Positions 32,044 through 41,871 of a stretch of 64,000 nucleotides of DNA are shown here, one piece after another. Under the pieces are notes generated by a model. That model did not search any database. It was not told where the DNA came from and saw only the letters and a program-made list of their open reading frames with translations. This DNA is from Aneurinibacillus sp. REN35. GTDB taxonomy: Bacteria; Bacillota; Bacilli; Aneurinibacillales; Aneurinibacillaceae. Position 1 is the stretch's first letter; each line of letters begins with the position of its first letter. Made by a program: the position numbers and the translations under genes. The stretch spans positions 1 to 64,000 of the forward strand of contig NZ_JBFTXJ020000014.1 of the NCBI RefSeq assembly GCF_041379945.2, in the 5' to 3' direction.

Positions 32044-33096
32044 ATGGCACGCAGGTTGTCTTTGCTAAGTGCCTTTATTGGTTTTTTATTTGTACTGAGC
32101 GGATGTGGATTGTTCGGGCCGGATGATACTCCAAGCAACGGAGCGATTGATCCGCCGCCGCTTCATTCACAACCGTCCGCAGGAAGCGAGAAGGTGGATG
32201 CGCCAACGGGTGCAACAAGCCAAAAAACGGACAAACCGGTCAGCATGCATAAAGTGTATGTCCTTGATACTGAGGGGCTTGTTGTACCGTGGGAAGTAGA
32301 ACTACCGAAGTCAGAAGGTATGGCCAAGAAGGTGCTCGGTTATATGGTGCAGGGAGGCGAATCTGAGAAAACACTTCCGCCGGGATTCCGTGCGGTGCTT
32401 CCAAAAGGAACCAAAATTCTTGGCATGACGATCAAGGAAGGCGTTGCTACTGTCGATTTCTCTCCTGAATTTAAAAAATATAAAGCCGAAGATGAACAGA
32501 AAATTCTCGAAGCACTAACATGGACGCTCACAGAATTTAATGGAGTCAAAGAGGTAAATATCTGGGTAAATGGACACCCACAGGAGGTAATGCCGGTAAA
32601 AGGAACGCCGGTATCTCACCTGAGCCGTGAAAATGGCATTAATGTAGAGATGTCAGATCAGGTAAAGCCGGGTCAGGCGATGGCCGTCACATTATATTTT
32701 CAAAATCAAGTGTCTGACAAGCTCACCTATTTCGTACCGGTAACCCGCTGGATTCCTAAAACCGATAACAAAGAGCTAGCGGTCGTCCAAGAACTGATCC
32801 AGGGGCCGCATTCCGGGTCGCCGCTGTTCTCGGCACTGCTTCCGACAATGAACGTAAAGAGCGTAAAGCAGCAGAAAGATATCATTGTTGTGAACTTTGA
32901 TAACAAAATCCTTTCTTATAATCAAGGGCAGGCAAGCCCGGATGCTTTAGAGTCGGTAGTGCTTTCACTTACAGAGAATTCAAAAGCCAAAAAGGTGCAA
33001 ATTATGGTAGATGGAAAAAATACGGTCAAAGCAGGCAGCATTGATTATACGAAGCCAGTAACCCGTTCTATGGTTACTGAAAGTCGGGCATACTAG
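32044..33096 (+). CDS. gerM: Spore lipoprotein GerM (two GerMN domains)
   Basis: A 350-residue lipoprotein: a signal peptide with lipobox LSGC (cysteine near residue 20), a low-complexity proline/serine linker, then two tandem GerMN domains (about 80-200 and 215-340). The repeats share ILGMTIKEGVATVDFSPEF and VKSVKQQKDIIVVNFDNKI. In B. subtilis GerM acts in sporulation and germination, helping link SpoIIIAG in the engulfed cell. It follows racE, as in B. subtilis, and precedes rph after a terminator. Confidence 0.94.
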   Translation: MARRLSLLSAFIGFLFVLSGCGLFGPDDTPSNGAIDPPPLHSQPSAGSEKVDAPTGATSQKTDKPVSMHKVYVLDTEGLVVPWEVELPKSEGMAKKVLGYMVQGGESEKTLPPGFRAVLPKGTKILGMTIKEGVATVDFSPEFKKYKAEDEQKILEALTWTLTEFNGVKEVNIWVNGHPQEVMPVKGTPVSHLSRENGINVEMSDQVKPGQAMAVTLYFQNQVSDKLTYFVPVTRWIPKTDNKELAVVQELIQGPHSGSPLFSALLPTMNVKSVKQQKDIIVVNFDNKILSYNQGQASPDALESVVLSLTENSKAKKVQIMVDGKNTVKAGSIDYTKPVTRSMVTESRAY

Positions 33097-33113
33097 AAGC
33101 CCGATACGAGGTT

Positions 33114-33137
33114 AAAGCGGGGTGCGCCCCGCTTTTT
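33114..33137 (+). terminator. Terminator after gerM
   Basis: AAAGCGGGG pairs with CCCCGCTTT over TGCG, with five T at the end. Confidence 0.9.
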
Positions 33138-33186
33138 CTTTTCACATAAGTAGGGAGAGGAGCGGTACATGTTCGATCATAGGTTG

Positions 33187-33195
33187 TGCTATAAT
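33187..33195 (+). promoter_or_regulatory. Extended -10 promoter element of rph
   Basis: TGCTATAAT gives a consensus -10 with an extended TG, 31 bases before the start codon. No good -35 is visible. Confidence 0.55.
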
Positions 33196-33226
33196 AAGCC
33201 AGAAATAATAATTGGGAGGGAATGGT

Positions 33227-33991
33227 ATGCGAGTTGACGGACGTGAATATAATCAGATTCGACCTGTTACGATGACAGTTAATTATATAAAACATGCGGA
33301 AGGCTCTGTGCTGATTGAAGTTGGGGATACGAAGGTTATTTGTACGGCAACGGTTGAAGAGCGCGTACCGCCGTTCATGCGAGGCCAAGGACGCGGCTGG
33401 GTAACAGCAGAATACTCCATGCTGCCACGTGCTACTGAAACCCGGAATGTGCGTGAATCGAGCCGAGGAAAAGTGAACGGCAGAACGCAGGAAATCCAAC
33501 GTCTTATCGGTCGTGCGCTGCGTTCTGTTGTGAATCTAGAAGCGCTCGGTGAGAGAACCATTTGGCTTGACTGTGACGTGATTCAAGCTGACGGAGGCAC
33601 GCGTACCGCATCTGTTACCGGCGCTTATGTGGCAATGGTAATGGCGATGGGAAAGCTGATTGAGAAGCAATCGCTGACAAAGCTTCCGGTTACGGATTTT
33701 CTTGCCGCAGTAAGCGTAGGCATTCTGCAAGACAAGCCACATCTCGATCTATGCTATGTGGAAGATTCACAGGCTAAGGTAGACATGAATATCGTCATGA
33801 CCGGACAGGGAAAATATGTAGAGGTTCAAGGAACTGGGGAAGAGGCTCCCTTCAGCCCAGAAGAACTTCAGGGTATGCTCACTTATGGCCAAAAAGGTGT
33901 TATGGATCTCGTATCTATACAAAAAGAAGTCTTAGGAGCGCTCGGTGAAACAATTGGCAATACGGACGGGGAGGCTATTCGCAATGCCTAA
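33227..33991 (+). CDS. rph: Ribonuclease PH
   Basis: A 254-residue phosphorolytic 3'-5' exoribonuclease that trims tRNA 3' ends. [12 protein letters not shown] opens the fold, [16 protein letters not shown] binds phosphate and RNA, and [23 protein letters not shown] is the family signature. [17 protein letters not shown] follows. I start at ATG 33227 after GGGAGGG; five upstream codons are open. Its end overlaps the next gene by eight bases. Confidence 0.96.
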   Translation: MRVDGREYNQIRPVTMTVNYIKHAEGSVLIEVGDTKVICTATVEERVPPFMRGQGRGWVTAEYSMLPRATETRNVRESSRGKVNGRTQEIQRLIGRALRSVVNLEALGERTIWLDCDVIQADGGTRTASVTGAYVAMVMAMGKLIEKQSLTKLPVTDFLAAVSVGILQDKPHLDLCYVEDSQAKVDMNIVMTGQGKYVEVQGTGEEAPFSPEELQGMLTYGQKGVMDLVSIQKEVLGALGETIGNTDGEAIRNA

Positions 33992-34601
33992 AAAAGCGTT
34001 TCCCTGGCACCAGATTGTTTTAGCCACCAAAAATAAAGGAAAGATCAAAGAGTTCAGCCGCATGTTTGACCCATTTGATGTGGAGGTTTTAACGATCGCT
34101 GATCTGCCTGATTTGCCGGATGTAGTAGAGGATGGCGATACGTTTGAAGCTAATGCTCGGAAGAAGGCTGAGGTTATCTCTAAGATCACAGACCTGCCGG
34201 CGCTTGCCGATGATTCCGGACTTGAAGTAGAAGCACTGGGCGGTGAGCCGGGCGTATATTCAGCCCGCTTTGCCGGTCCGGATGCGACAGATGCCGAGAA
34301 TAATGCCAAATTGGTGGCTAGAATGCAGGGTGTACCTGAAGCGGCCCGTCAGGCACGTTTTGTTTCTGTGCTTGCGCTTGCTATTCCTGGTGAGGAGACT
34401 ATGTTCGCACGGGGAACGTGTGAAGGACGTCTCGTGCTTGAGGCTTCGGGCAGCAATGGATTTGGCTATGATCCTCACTTCTATGTGCCTGAAAAAGAGC
34501 GGACAATGGCTGAACTTTCGCCTGAGGAGAAAAACCGGATTAGTCATCGTGGTGTAGCGGTGCATGTGTTAGAGGGTATGCTTATGGAGCGTTTCTCATG
34601 A
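33984..34601 (+). CDS. XTP/dITP diphosphatase (RdgB/HAM1 family)
   Basis: A 205-residue nucleotide pyrophosphatase that removes ITP, dITP and XTP from the pool. Motifs are [17 protein letters not shown] near residues 10-26, [14 protein letters not shown] near 53-66, [24 protein letters not shown] near 75-98 and [15 protein letters not shown] near 160-174. The ATG at 33984 overlaps the rph end. The position after rph matches B. subtilis ysnA. Confidence 0.95.
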   Translation: MPKKAFPWHQIVLATKNKGKIKEFSRMFDPFDVEVLTIADLPDLPDVVEDGDTFEANARKKAEVISKITDLPALADDSGLEVEALGGEPGVYSARFAGPDATDAENNAKLVARMQGVPEAARQARFVSVLALAIPGEETMFARGTCEGRLVLEASGSNGFGYDPHFYVPEKERTMAELSPEEKNRISHRGVAVHVLEGMLMERFS

Positions 34602-35125
34602 ACGTGATAGTGGTAAGTGACACTCATGGGAGCGTACAGCATCTATCCGAGATTCTGACCCGTCATCCCCATGCAGCAGCCTTCCATTGTGGAGACTTTT
34701 GTTATCCGCTAGAACAAGCACCAGAATTTACGTATGTACACGGCAACTGTGACAATGAGATAGGAGTGCCGGAGGAAAGAGTGATAGAACTTGGCTCACT
34801 TCGTATTCTTCAGACACATGGTCATACATACGGAGTGAAGCAGAATCCGATGCGCCTGCGCTACCGAGCCACGGAGGTGGGGGCGAATCTTGTGCTGTTC
34901 GGGCATACGCATGAAGTTACTGCGGTTTATGAAGAAGGCATCTTGTATGTAAATCCGGGCAGTATGCTTCTTCCGCGTTCGTATTTTTCACCAACGTATG
35001 CGCTTCTAACAATAGAAGAGGATGGAGAGGATAGACGAGTGATCGTCTCTTTCTATTCTCCAGAAGGAGTGGAGCAATCCGGCCTGCGTCGGGTGTTCCC
35101 TTTAACACGGACGGTGGAGGAATAG
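34598..35125 (+). CDS. YfcE/MJ0936-type metallophosphodiesterase (YsnB-like)
   Basis: A 175-residue calcineurin-like phosphoesterase. Metal ligands appear in VVSDTHG (7-12), FHCGDFCY near 29-36, VHGNCD near 47-52, TQHGHTYG-like QTHGHTYG near 72-79 and FGHTHE near 100-105. The start overlaps the previous stop (ATGA). The physiological substrate is unknown; small phosphodiesters are hydrolysed by relatives. Gene order matches rph-ysnA-ysnB of B. subtilis. Confidence 0.93.
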   Translation: MNVIVVSDTHGSVQHLSEILTRHPHAAAFHCGDFCYPLEQAPEFTYVHGNCDNEIGVPEERVIELGSLRILQTHGHTYGVKQNPMRLRYRATEVGANLVLFGHTHEVTAVYEEGILYVNPGSMLLPRSYFSPTYALLTIEEDGEDRRVIVSFYSPEGVEQSGLRRVFPLTRTVEE

Positions 35126-35163
35126 TCGGATTATATAATGCCACTTCAGGGAGGTGAATACGA

Positions 35164-36222
35164 ATGCCCCAACATGATAATGAAAAAGTTGTTCTTTTTC
35201 CCGGTCTAGTTGAAAAAAGGCTGAGAGAAGCCAGAGCGGCGGCAGAAGAAAGCGAGTATGATCAAGCGCTTGAACACGTACAAGAACTTCTGCGTATTAC
35301 ACCAGATGATCCAGAAGCGCTTCTTACTGCTGCTGATATCCTTATTCAAGCCAACCGCTTTGAAGAAGCGATGCCGCTAGTCGCCCGGTTGTGGGAAGAG
35401 AGGACGGGTGATACGGCAGAAATATTCCGGGCTTATTTGGGCCTATTGCTTAAGCTAGAAGACTTTAATCGAATCGAAGAACTGCTTACGCAAGCGGTAG
35501 AAATAAAAGAATTGATGCCGTTCATGCAGGAAATTGAAGCGATTCGCGAGACATTTCAAATGGTAGAGACACAGAAGGAGCAATGGAAGGAAGATGAATT
35601 GTTCTCACGTCAATCTACTCTTAAGAAAGCAGAGGCTGACCCGACATACATAACACGTCTGTACGAAAAATTAGAGGGCGGCACGTTTGAGGAGCAGCTT
35701 GGAGCAATTGAGCAACTGAAATACATACCTTCACCAGAAACGATTTCCGTAATAAAAGAATATCTTATGCTTGTATATCCTGAGCCGATGCTAAAAACAT
35801 TTGCGCTACGCGCGCTTAAGCAGATGGGTGAGGTCGGACCTGTGTACCTGTATAAGTTCGATCAGAAGTTTGAAACATTGATTGAAGATACTCCTATGCA
35901 TGATGAAGACATGCCTGAGGGAGAACGCGCTGTACTTGAACATCTATCACATATTGCTTATAAACAGGATGCCTCCTTTATTTCCTTCGCCTTTCAATTA
36001 TGGATGGAATATCTTTTTTCCATTTATCCGCTGCATCCTGAGGTCGATAAGCCGGGTGAGTGGGCGGCAGCTCTGCATTATAGCGTAGCTAAGCTGTTGC
36101 GCATGGAAGAAAGTGGACGGCAGGTGGCTAAGTTGTATCATATTCCGTTTCCTGTGATTGAGAAAAACTTTGAAATGTTAACTCAAGTGCTGCAATTAGA
36201 GTCGAGATCTACTGATCTGTAG
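35164..36222 (+). CDS. TPR-repeat protein (YsoA-like)
   Basis: A 352-residue all-helical protein. Residues about 15-120 form tetratricopeptide repeats (YDQALEHVQELLRITPDDPEALLTAADILIQANRFEEAMPLV), followed by a charged linker and a HEAT-like segment (TISVIKEYLMLVYPEPMLKTFALRALKQMGEVGP). No signal peptide or membrane helix. It lies directly upstream of tig, as B. subtilis ysoA does. It is a likely scaffold for protein contacts; function unknown. Confidence 0.88.
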   Translation: MPQHDNEKVVLFPGLVEKRLREARAAAEESEYDQALEHVQELLRITPDDPEALLTAADILIQANRFEEAMPLVARLWEERTGDTAEIFRAYLGLLLKLEDFNRIEELLTQAVEIKELMPFMQEIEAIRETFQMVETQKEQWKEDELFSRQSTLKKAEADPTYITRLYEKLEGGTFEEQLGAIEQLKYIPSPETISVIKEYLMLVYPEPMLKTFALRALKQMGEVGPVYLYKFDQKFETLIEDTPMHDEDMPEGERAVLEHLSHIAYKQDASFISFAFQLWMEYLFSIYPLHPEVDKPGEWAAALHYSVAKLLRMEESGRQVAKLYHIPFPVIEKNFEMLTQVLQLESRSTDL

Positions 36223-36274
36223 TCGAGGCGCTTCCTTTTTTAAAAGAAAAAATATAGGTGAAAAAGCGTCGTAC

Positions 36275-36291
36275 ATATACATGATGTATAT
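36275..36291. repeat. 17-base palindrome upstream of the tig promoter
   Basis: ATATACAT and ATGTATAT form a perfect palindrome around one G, 14 bases before the tig -35 element. It could bind a regulator or be chance in AT-rich DNA. Confidence 0.5.
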
Positions 36292-36304
36292 TAAATCTGT
36301 AGAG

Positions 36305-36332
36305 TTGAAAAGGAATTTGATTATGATATAAT
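36305..36332 (+). promoter_or_regulatory. Sigma-A promoter of tig
   Basis: TTGAAA (36305-36310), 16 bases, TATAAT (36327-36332). A second TATAAT at 36350-36355 with TTGATT 18 bases upstream is an alternative. Confidence 0.75.
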
Positions 36333-36430
36333 GAAATGGTTATAATGGCAGATGTAGTACAGCATACATAGTGTGGATGAAGTAAGCAGCACTTGTATTG
36401 GTCATAGATTTTTAGGAGGGGAAAGTTTAA

Positions 36431-37717
36431 ATGAAGGCAACTTGGGAAAAGTTAGAGAATAACCAGGGCGTATTGACGATTGAAGTTGAAGAAGCCCGTG
36501 TAGATGAAGCAATTGACCAGGCGTTCACGAAAGTCGTAAAAAAAGTGAACATTCCTGGCTTCCGTAAGGGGAAAGTTCCGCGCAAGATTTTCGAAGCGCG
36601 TTTTGGGGTAGAATCATTATATCAAGACGCACTGGATATTATTTTGCCAGAAGCTTACACAGAAGCGGTACAAGAGACAGGTATCGAGCCTGTTGATCGT
36701 CCAGAAGTGGATGTAGAGCAAATCGGTAAAGGTCAACCGCTTGTTTTCAAAGCAACAGTAACAGTAAAACCAGAAGTAAAGCTTGGTGAATACAAAGGCC
36801 TAACAGTAGAAGAAAAAGACTTTACTGTAACAGAGGAAGCCATCGCAGAAGAATTGAGCCAAATGCAAAACCGCAGCGCTGAACTGGTTGTACTTGAAGA
36901 AGATGCTGCAATTGAAAAAGGTGACTATGCGATCATCGACTTCCAAGGTTTCGTAGATGGCGAAGCATTTGAAGGCGGAGAAGCAGAAAACTATCAGCTT
37001 GAAGTTGGTTCTAACACATTCATTCCTGGCTTCGAAGATCAAGTCATCGGCTTGAAAAAGGACGAGGAAAAAGAAGTAAATGTTACGTTCCCTGAAGAAT
37101 ACCATGCGGCTGAACTTGCAGGAAAACCTGCTGTATTCAAAGTGAAGGTAAATGAAATTAAACGCAAAAACCTGCCTGAGCTTGATGACGAGTTCGCCAA
37201 AGATGTAAGCGAGTTCGACACGCTTGACGAATTGAAAGCTGACATCAAGAACAAGCTGGAAGAAAAAGCGAAAACAGACGCTGAAAACTATAAAAAAGAA
37301 TCGCTGATCGAAAAAGCTGCTGAAGGCGCAGAGATTAATCTACCTGAAGTAATGGTAGAGAACGAAGTAAACCATATGGTAAACGACTTTGCACAACGCC
37401 TTCAATTCCAAGGCATGAATCTTGATCTGTACTACCAATTCACAGGTCTTGATGAAGAGAAGCTTCGTGAGCAATTCCAAGAGGATGCTGAAAAACGCGT
37501 ACGCACTACATTAGTGCTTGAGGCGATTGGAAAAGCTGAAAATGTGGAAGTAACAGATGAGGATATTAATCAAGAGCTTGAAGAGTTGTCTAAGCAATAC
37601 AACCGTCCGGTTGATGAGCTGCGCAATATCTTTGGTGCGCGTGATAATATGGAAAGCCTGCAAAATGATATTCGCATTCGCAAAACAATCGATCTTCTTG
37701 TCGAGAGCAGCAAATAA
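36431..37717 (+). CDS. tig: Trigger factor
   Basis: A 428-residue ribosome-associated chaperone and peptidyl-prolyl isomerase. The ribosome-binding signature GFRKGKVPR lies at about residues 43-51, in the N-terminal domain. The FKBP-type domain spans about 150-245 ([20 protein letters not shown]... [20 protein letters not shown]), and the rest is the helical substrate cradle. It starts after AGGAGGGG. It precedes clpP-clpX, grouping folding with degradation. Confidence 0.97.
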   Translation: MKATWEKLENNQGVLTIEVEEARVDEAIDQAFTKVVKKVNIPGFRKGKVPRKIFEARFGVESLYQDALDIILPEAYTEAVQETGIEPVDRPEVDVEQIGKGQPLVFKATVTVKPEVKLGEYKGLTVEEKDFTVTEEAIAEELSQMQNRSAELVVLEEDAAIEKGDYAIIDFQGFVDGEAFEGGEAENYQLEVGSNTFIPGFEDQVIGLKKDEEKEVNVTFPEEYHAAELAGKPAVFKVKVNEIKRKNLPELDDEFAKDVSEFDTLDELKADIKNKLEEKAKTDAENYKKESLIEKAAEGAEINLPEVMVENEVNHMVNDFAQRLQFQGMNLDLYYQFTGLDEEKLREQFQEDAEKRVRTTLVLEAIGKAENVEVTDEDINQELEELSKQYNRPVDELRNIFGARDNMESLQNDIRIRKTIDLLVESSK

Positions 37718-37739
37718 TGTCATAATAACAACAACCAAA

Positions 37740-37770
37740 AACAAGGCACGAATTTTCGTGCCTTGTTTTT
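37740..37770 (+). terminator. Terminator after tig
   Basis: AACAAGGCACGAA pairs with TTCGTGCCTTGTT, then TTT. Confidence 0.92.
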
Positions 37771-37817
37771 CCAAACTAATCATACATAACGAGTTTTGAA
37801 AGGAGGATTGCTGTTTT

Positions 37818-38408
37818 ATGAGTGTTATACCTTATGTTGTGGAAAGTACGAATCGGGGGGAACGAGCATACGATATTTATTCCCGGCTTTTGAAAGACCG
37901 CATCATCATGCTAGGATCTGAGATTGATGACCAGGTGGCTAATGCAATTGTAGCGCAGCTATTATTCTTAGCTGCTGAGGATCCAGATAAGGACATACAC
38001 TTATACATAAATTCTCCTGGAGGCTCAATTACAGCAGGCATGGCGATCTATGATACCATGCAGTTCATAAAGCCGGACGTGTCGACGATATGCATCGGCA
38101 TGGCTGCCAGTATGGGTTCGTTCCTACTGATGGCTGGAGCCAAGGGCAAGCGGTATGCACTGCCGCATAGTGAAGTGATGATTCATCAGCCGCTTGGAGG
38201 AATCCGAGGTCAGGCTGCAGACATTAAAATCCATGCTGAGTGGATTTTAAAGACGAAAGAGAAGTTGAATCAAATCTACGCTGAGCGTACAGGTCAGCCG
38301 CTTGAAAGAATTGAACGCGACACGGACCGCGACCGGTTCTTAGATGCCCTTGAAGCAAAAGAATACGGGTTAATTGACGAAGTCATCACTCGTAATGATC
38401 AAAAGTAA
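37818..38408 (+). CDS. clpP: ATP-dependent Clp protease proteolytic subunit
   Basis: A 196-residue serine peptidase. The triad is Ser98 in GMAASMGSF, the histidine of MIHQPLGG near 123, and the aspartate in ERDTDRDRF near 172. [16 protein letters not shown] is the substrate-strand block. It starts after AAAGGAGG, 11 bases ahead of clpX, giving the tig-clpP-clpX arrangement common in many bacteria but not in B. subtilis, where clpP is elsewhere. Confidence 0.97.
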   Translation: MSVIPYVVESTNRGERAYDIYSRLLKDRIIMLGSEIDDQVANAIVAQLLFLAAEDPDKDIHLYINSPGGSITAGMAIYDTMQFIKPDVSTICIGMAASMGSFLLMAGAKGKRYALPHSEVMIHQPLGGIRGQAADIKIHAEWILKTKEKLNQIYAERTGQPLERIERDTDRDRFLDALEAKEYGLIDEVITRNDQK

Positions 38409-38419
38409 GGGGTGATTTC

Positions 38420-39700
38420 ATGTTTAAATTCAACGATGAAAAAGGCCAACTCAAGTGTTCGTTTTGCGGTAAGTCTCAAGATCAAGTACGCAAGCTTGTA
38501 GCTGGTCCTGGTGTATACATTTGCGATGAGTGTATTGAATTGTGCACAGAGATTGTCGAAGAGGAATTAGGTACTGAAGAAGAGATTGATCTCAAAGAAA
38601 TTCCGAAGCCGCATGAAATTCGAGCATTTCTTGACGATTATGTAATCGGTCAGGAGGCAGCCAAAAAATCGCTGTCTGTTGCAGTGTATAATCACTATAA
38701 ACGTATCAATACCGGTTCGAAAATTGATGATGTAGAACTGGCGAAAAGTAACATATTGATGCTTGGACCAACAGGAAGCGGAAAGACGCTTCTGGCTCAG
38801 ACAATGGCTCGCATCTTAAATGTCCCATTTGCCATTGCGGATGCGACATCACTAACTGAAGCTGGTTATGTGGGTGAAGATGTAGAGAATATTCTCTTAA
38901 AGCTTATCCAGGCTGCTGATTATGATGTGGAGAAGGCCGAGCGCGGCATTATTTACATTGATGAGATTGATAAAGTAGCTCGTAAGTCGGAGAATCCGTC
39001 TATTACGCGTGATGTATCGGGTGAAGGTGTACAGCAAGCATTGCTGAAAATTCTTGAAGGTACGGTTGCCAGTGTGCCGCCACAAGGTGGACGTAAGCAT
39101 CCGCATCAAGAGTTTATTCAAATCGACACCTCCAACATCCTCTTCATTGTAGGTGGAGCGTTTGATGGTATTGAGTCGCTGATCAAGCGTCGTGTTGGCA
39201 AGAAAGTTATCGGATTCGGTGCGGACGCCGATGCGACAACGAGAGATTTGAAATCAGGTGAATTCCTGCAGAAAGTGCTGCCGGAAGATCTGCTTAAATT
39301 CGGTTTAATTCCTGAATTTGTAGGTCGTCTGCCGGTCATCACAACATTGGAGCCGCTTGATGAAGATGCACTTATCCGTATTTTGACGGAGCCAAAGAAT
39401 GCGCTCGTTAAGCAGTACCAGAAGCTTCTTGAGATGGATGAAGCAGAGCTGGTATTTACAGACGAAGCGCTGCGTGAAATTGCTAAGGAAGCAATCAAGC
39501 GCAATACGGGTGCTCGTGGACTTCGCTCAATCATCGAGGGGATTATGCTTGACATTATGTTCGACCTACCATCCCGTGATGATATTGTGAAGTGTGTCAT
39601 TACAGATGAAACCGTTAAGAAAAAAGGTCATCCTGAATTATACACAAAACAGGGCAAGCTCATTGAAGAAGGAAAAGACAAAAAACCGGAAAGCGCATAA
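38420..39700 (+). CDS. clpX: ATP-dependent Clp protease ATP-binding subunit ClpX
   Basis: A 426-residue AAA+ unfoldase. The N-terminal zinc domain has C13, C16, C35 and C38. Walker A is GPTGSGKT near residues 116-123, Walker B is IIYIDEIDK near 177-185, and the ClpP-binding loop IGF appears in [13 protein letters not shown]. Sensor 2 is in NTGARGLRS. It feeds substrates to ClpP encoded just upstream. Confidence 0.98.
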   Translation: MFKFNDEKGQLKCSFCGKSQDQVRKLVAGPGVYICDECIELCTEIVEEELGTEEEIDLKEIPKPHEIRAFLDDYVIGQEAAKKSLSVAVYNHYKRINTGSKIDDVELAKSNILMLGPTGSGKTLLAQTMARILNVPFAIADATSLTEAGYVGEDVENILLKLIQAADYDVEKAERGIIYIDEIDKVARKSENPSITRDVSGEGVQQALLKILEGTVASVPPQGGRKHPHQEFIQIDTSNILFIVGGAFDGIESLIKRRVGKKVIGFGADADATTRDLKSGEFLQKVLPEDLLKFGLIPEFVGRLPVITTLEPLDEDALIRILTEPKNALVKQYQKLLEMDEAELVFTDEALREIAKEAIKRNTGARGLRSIIEGIMLDIMFDLPSRDDIVKCVITDETVKKKGHPELYTKQGKLIEEGKDKKPESA

Positions 39701-39714
39701 CGCGCCACCCGCTC

Positions 39715-39750
39715 AAAAAAGTCATCGGAGTGCTCTCCGATGGCTTTTTT
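39715..39750 (+). terminator. Terminator after clpX
   Basis: CATCGGAG pairs with CTCCGATG over TGCT, flanked by AAAAAAG and CTTTTTT. Confidence 0.93.
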
Positions 39751-40050
39751 ATATGTAAATGAACAGACTCTATATACGTATATCTATTTTTCGCAGGCCT
39801 TTTTCCTGCAGCCTAATGAAATAATAAAAGCGGACCTGCAAGTTTAACTGCTTCCACCTTTGAAGTATTTGTAAGTTTTAAACTTGCCCGCTTTTAGAAA
39901 TGGAATGGACAATACTGCTTCCTGAAAAGGAAAAGAGCCGAGAAAAAGGGATGTGCGTATTATTCGTTTATTCCCCCTGCTTCTAGGCAATAATACACCT
40001 AGAAAACACGAGGCGCTGACTTCGGATATTCCGTACAACAGGAGGGACAT
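39751..40050 (+). other. Structured intergenic region upstream of lonB
   Basis: About 300 bases without a gene but with several inverted repeats. GCAGG/CCTGC lies at 39793-39809 and a long 18-pair stem at 39826-39895. Further on, GTATTATT and AATAATAC arms occur at about 39957-39993. No riboswitch class was recognised. CIRCE or CtsR-type repeats were looked for and not seen. Confidence 0.55.
39826..39895 (+). other. Long interrupted hairpin upstream of lonB
   Basis: AAAAGCGG + ACCT bulge + GCAAGTTTAA (39826-39847) pairs with TTAAACTTGC + CCGCTTTT (39878-39895), giving 18 pairs around a 30-base loop. The right arm ends in T, so it may act as a terminator or attenuator. Confidence 0.6.
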
Positions 40051-41745
40051 ATGAACTGGACACTACTACTTACGCTAATTCAAGTCTTCTTTGCGGTGAT
40101 CATCGGGATGTACTTCATGAGCCTGCTGAAAAATCAGCGCAGCAGCCGAACGTATGTTGACCGTGAATCACGCAAGGAGATGGAGCAACTGCGCAAAATG
40201 CGCTCTGTTTCGTTATCTGAACCGCTTTCTGAGAAAACCCGTCCGGCCACATTAAGCGATATTGTAGGCCAAGAAGATGGCATTCGTGCATTGCGTGCCG
40301 CGTTATGTGGGCCAAATCCTCAGCACGTTATTGTTTATGGTCCTCCAGGTGTCGGCAAAACGGCAGCCGCCCGCGTAATTCTAGAGGAAGCGAAAAAACA
40401 GCTTGCTTCTCCGTTTAAAGAAGATGCTTTATTTACAGAAATTGATGCGACCACCGCACGTTTTGATGAGCGTGGGATTGCAGATCCTCTGATTGGTTCG
40501 GTGCATGATCCGATCTACCAAGGTGCGGGGGCAATGGGACAAGCGGGTATACCTCAGCCAAAGCCAGGTGCGGTTACGAAGGCGCATGGGGGAATTCTAT
40601 TTATTGATGAGATTGGAGAGCTTCATCCTGTACAGATCAATAAATTGCTAAAAGTGCTCGAAGATCGGAAAGTGTTTTTAGAAAGCGCGTATTATAGTGA
40701 GGAAAATCAACAAATTCCAAAGCATATTCATGATATTTTCCAAAACGGATTACCTGCCGATTTTCGTCTTGTTGGTGCTACGACACGGACACCAGATGAA
40801 CTTCCGCCTGCCATTCGTTCGCGCTGTCTAGAGATCTTCTTCCGTTCTCTCGTTCCTTCAGAAGTTTATGCGATTGCCATGAATGCAGTGGATAAAATGA
40901 AGATGGATATCGAAGAGACTGCCGTAGAATTTTTAACCCGTTATGCGACGAATGGTAGGGAAGCTGTCAATATGGTGCAGATTGCAGCCGGGATTGCCAT
41001 TACAGAACAGCGGGAAAAAATTATGCGCTCTGATATTGAATGGGTGGTTAACAGCAGCCAGAAATCGCCGCGTCCGGATAAAAAAGTATTGGGCGGCTCA
41101 TTTGTAGGATTGGTAAACGGATTGGCTGTCTATGGTCCGAATATGGGAGCCTTGCTTGAGATTGAAGTAACAGCATCCAAAACGGCTGAGCCGGGAATGG
41201 GGACGATTACGATTACCGGTGTGGTGGATGAAGAGGAGATGGGCGGTAAAGGACGAACACTGCGCCGCAAATCAATGGCAAGAGGTTCCTTGGAGAATGT
41301 GCTAACAGTGCTGCGTCTTCAAGGAGTAAATACGCATGATTACACGCTTCATGTGAACTTTCCCGGCGGTATTCCGATTGATGGACCTTCAGCAGGTACT
41401 GCCATGGCAACGGCGATTTACTCAGCAATCGCCGAGCAGCCGATAGACAACTATGTAGCCATGACTGGAGAATTGAGCATTCATGGAGCGGTCAAGCCAA
41501 TCGGAGGCGTAGTAGCCAAGGTCGAGGCAGCGCGTTTTGCAGGTGTCAAAAAAGTTCTGGTACCCAAAGACAACTGGCAGGATATTTTTGAGCAGATGGA
41601 AGGCATACAGGTTATTGCGGTGGAGCGTCTAGACGAGGTACTGAGTCATGCGCTTATTCCACAAAGCCAGACGGAGACTCAGCCGATTGAGGCTGCACTG
41701 CGACAAGCGACTGAAATTCTGAACCCTTCTCCTACCTCCATGTAG
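40051..41745 (+). CDS. lonB: ATP-dependent protease LonB
   Basis: A 564-residue membrane-associated Lon-like protease. One N-terminal transmembrane helix (residues 3-25) replaces the LonA N-domain. The AAA+ module has Walker [10 protein letters not shown] near 100-107 and Walker B GGILFIDEIGEL near 180-190. The protease domain has serine 447 in DGPSAGTAMATA and the lysine of KPIGGVVAKVEAARFAG near 490. B. subtilis LonB is a sporulation-linked forespore protease. It is 126 bases ahead of lonA. Confidence 0.95.
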   Translation: MNWTLLLTLIQVFFAVIIGMYFMSLLKNQRSSRTYVDRESRKEMEQLRKMRSVSLSEPLSEKTRPATLSDIVGQEDGIRALRAALCGPNPQHVIVYGPPGVGKTAAARVILEEAKKQLASPFKEDALFTEIDATTARFDERGIADPLIGSVHDPIYQGAGAMGQAGIPQPKPGAVTKAHGGILFIDEIGELHPVQINKLLKVLEDRKVFLESAYYSEENQQIPKHIHDIFQNGLPADFRLVGATTRTPDELPPAIRSRCLEIFFRSLVPSEVYAIAMNAVDKMKMDIEETAVEFLTRYATNGREAVNMVQIAAGIAITEQREKIMRSDIEWVVNSSQKSPRPDKKVLGGSFVGLVNGLAVYGPNMGALLEIEVTASKTAEPGMGTITITGVVDEEEMGGKGRTLRRKSMARGSLENVLTVLRLQGVNTHDYTLHVNFPGGIPIDGPSAGTAMATAIYSAIAEQPIDNYVAMTGELSIHGAVKPIGGVVAKVEAARFAGVKKVLVPKDNWQDIFEQMEGIQVIAVERLDEVLSHALIPQSQTETQPIEAALRQATEILNPSPTSM

Positions 41746-41871
41746 AAAAACCGCTTTCCTGTACCGGAGCATTAGACAACGACCAGCAGTTAAGCTAAAA
41801 TGAAGTGAAGACAACCTTGTATTTACTGTCATTTTTATTCAGAAGGATACAGGGACTTGGAGGTAGAAAAG

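Noticed and set aside
39751-40050. T-box or other known riboswitch upstream of lonB
   Set aside because: No T-box sequence or conserved specifier/antiterminator blocks were found, and lonB is not a typical target.
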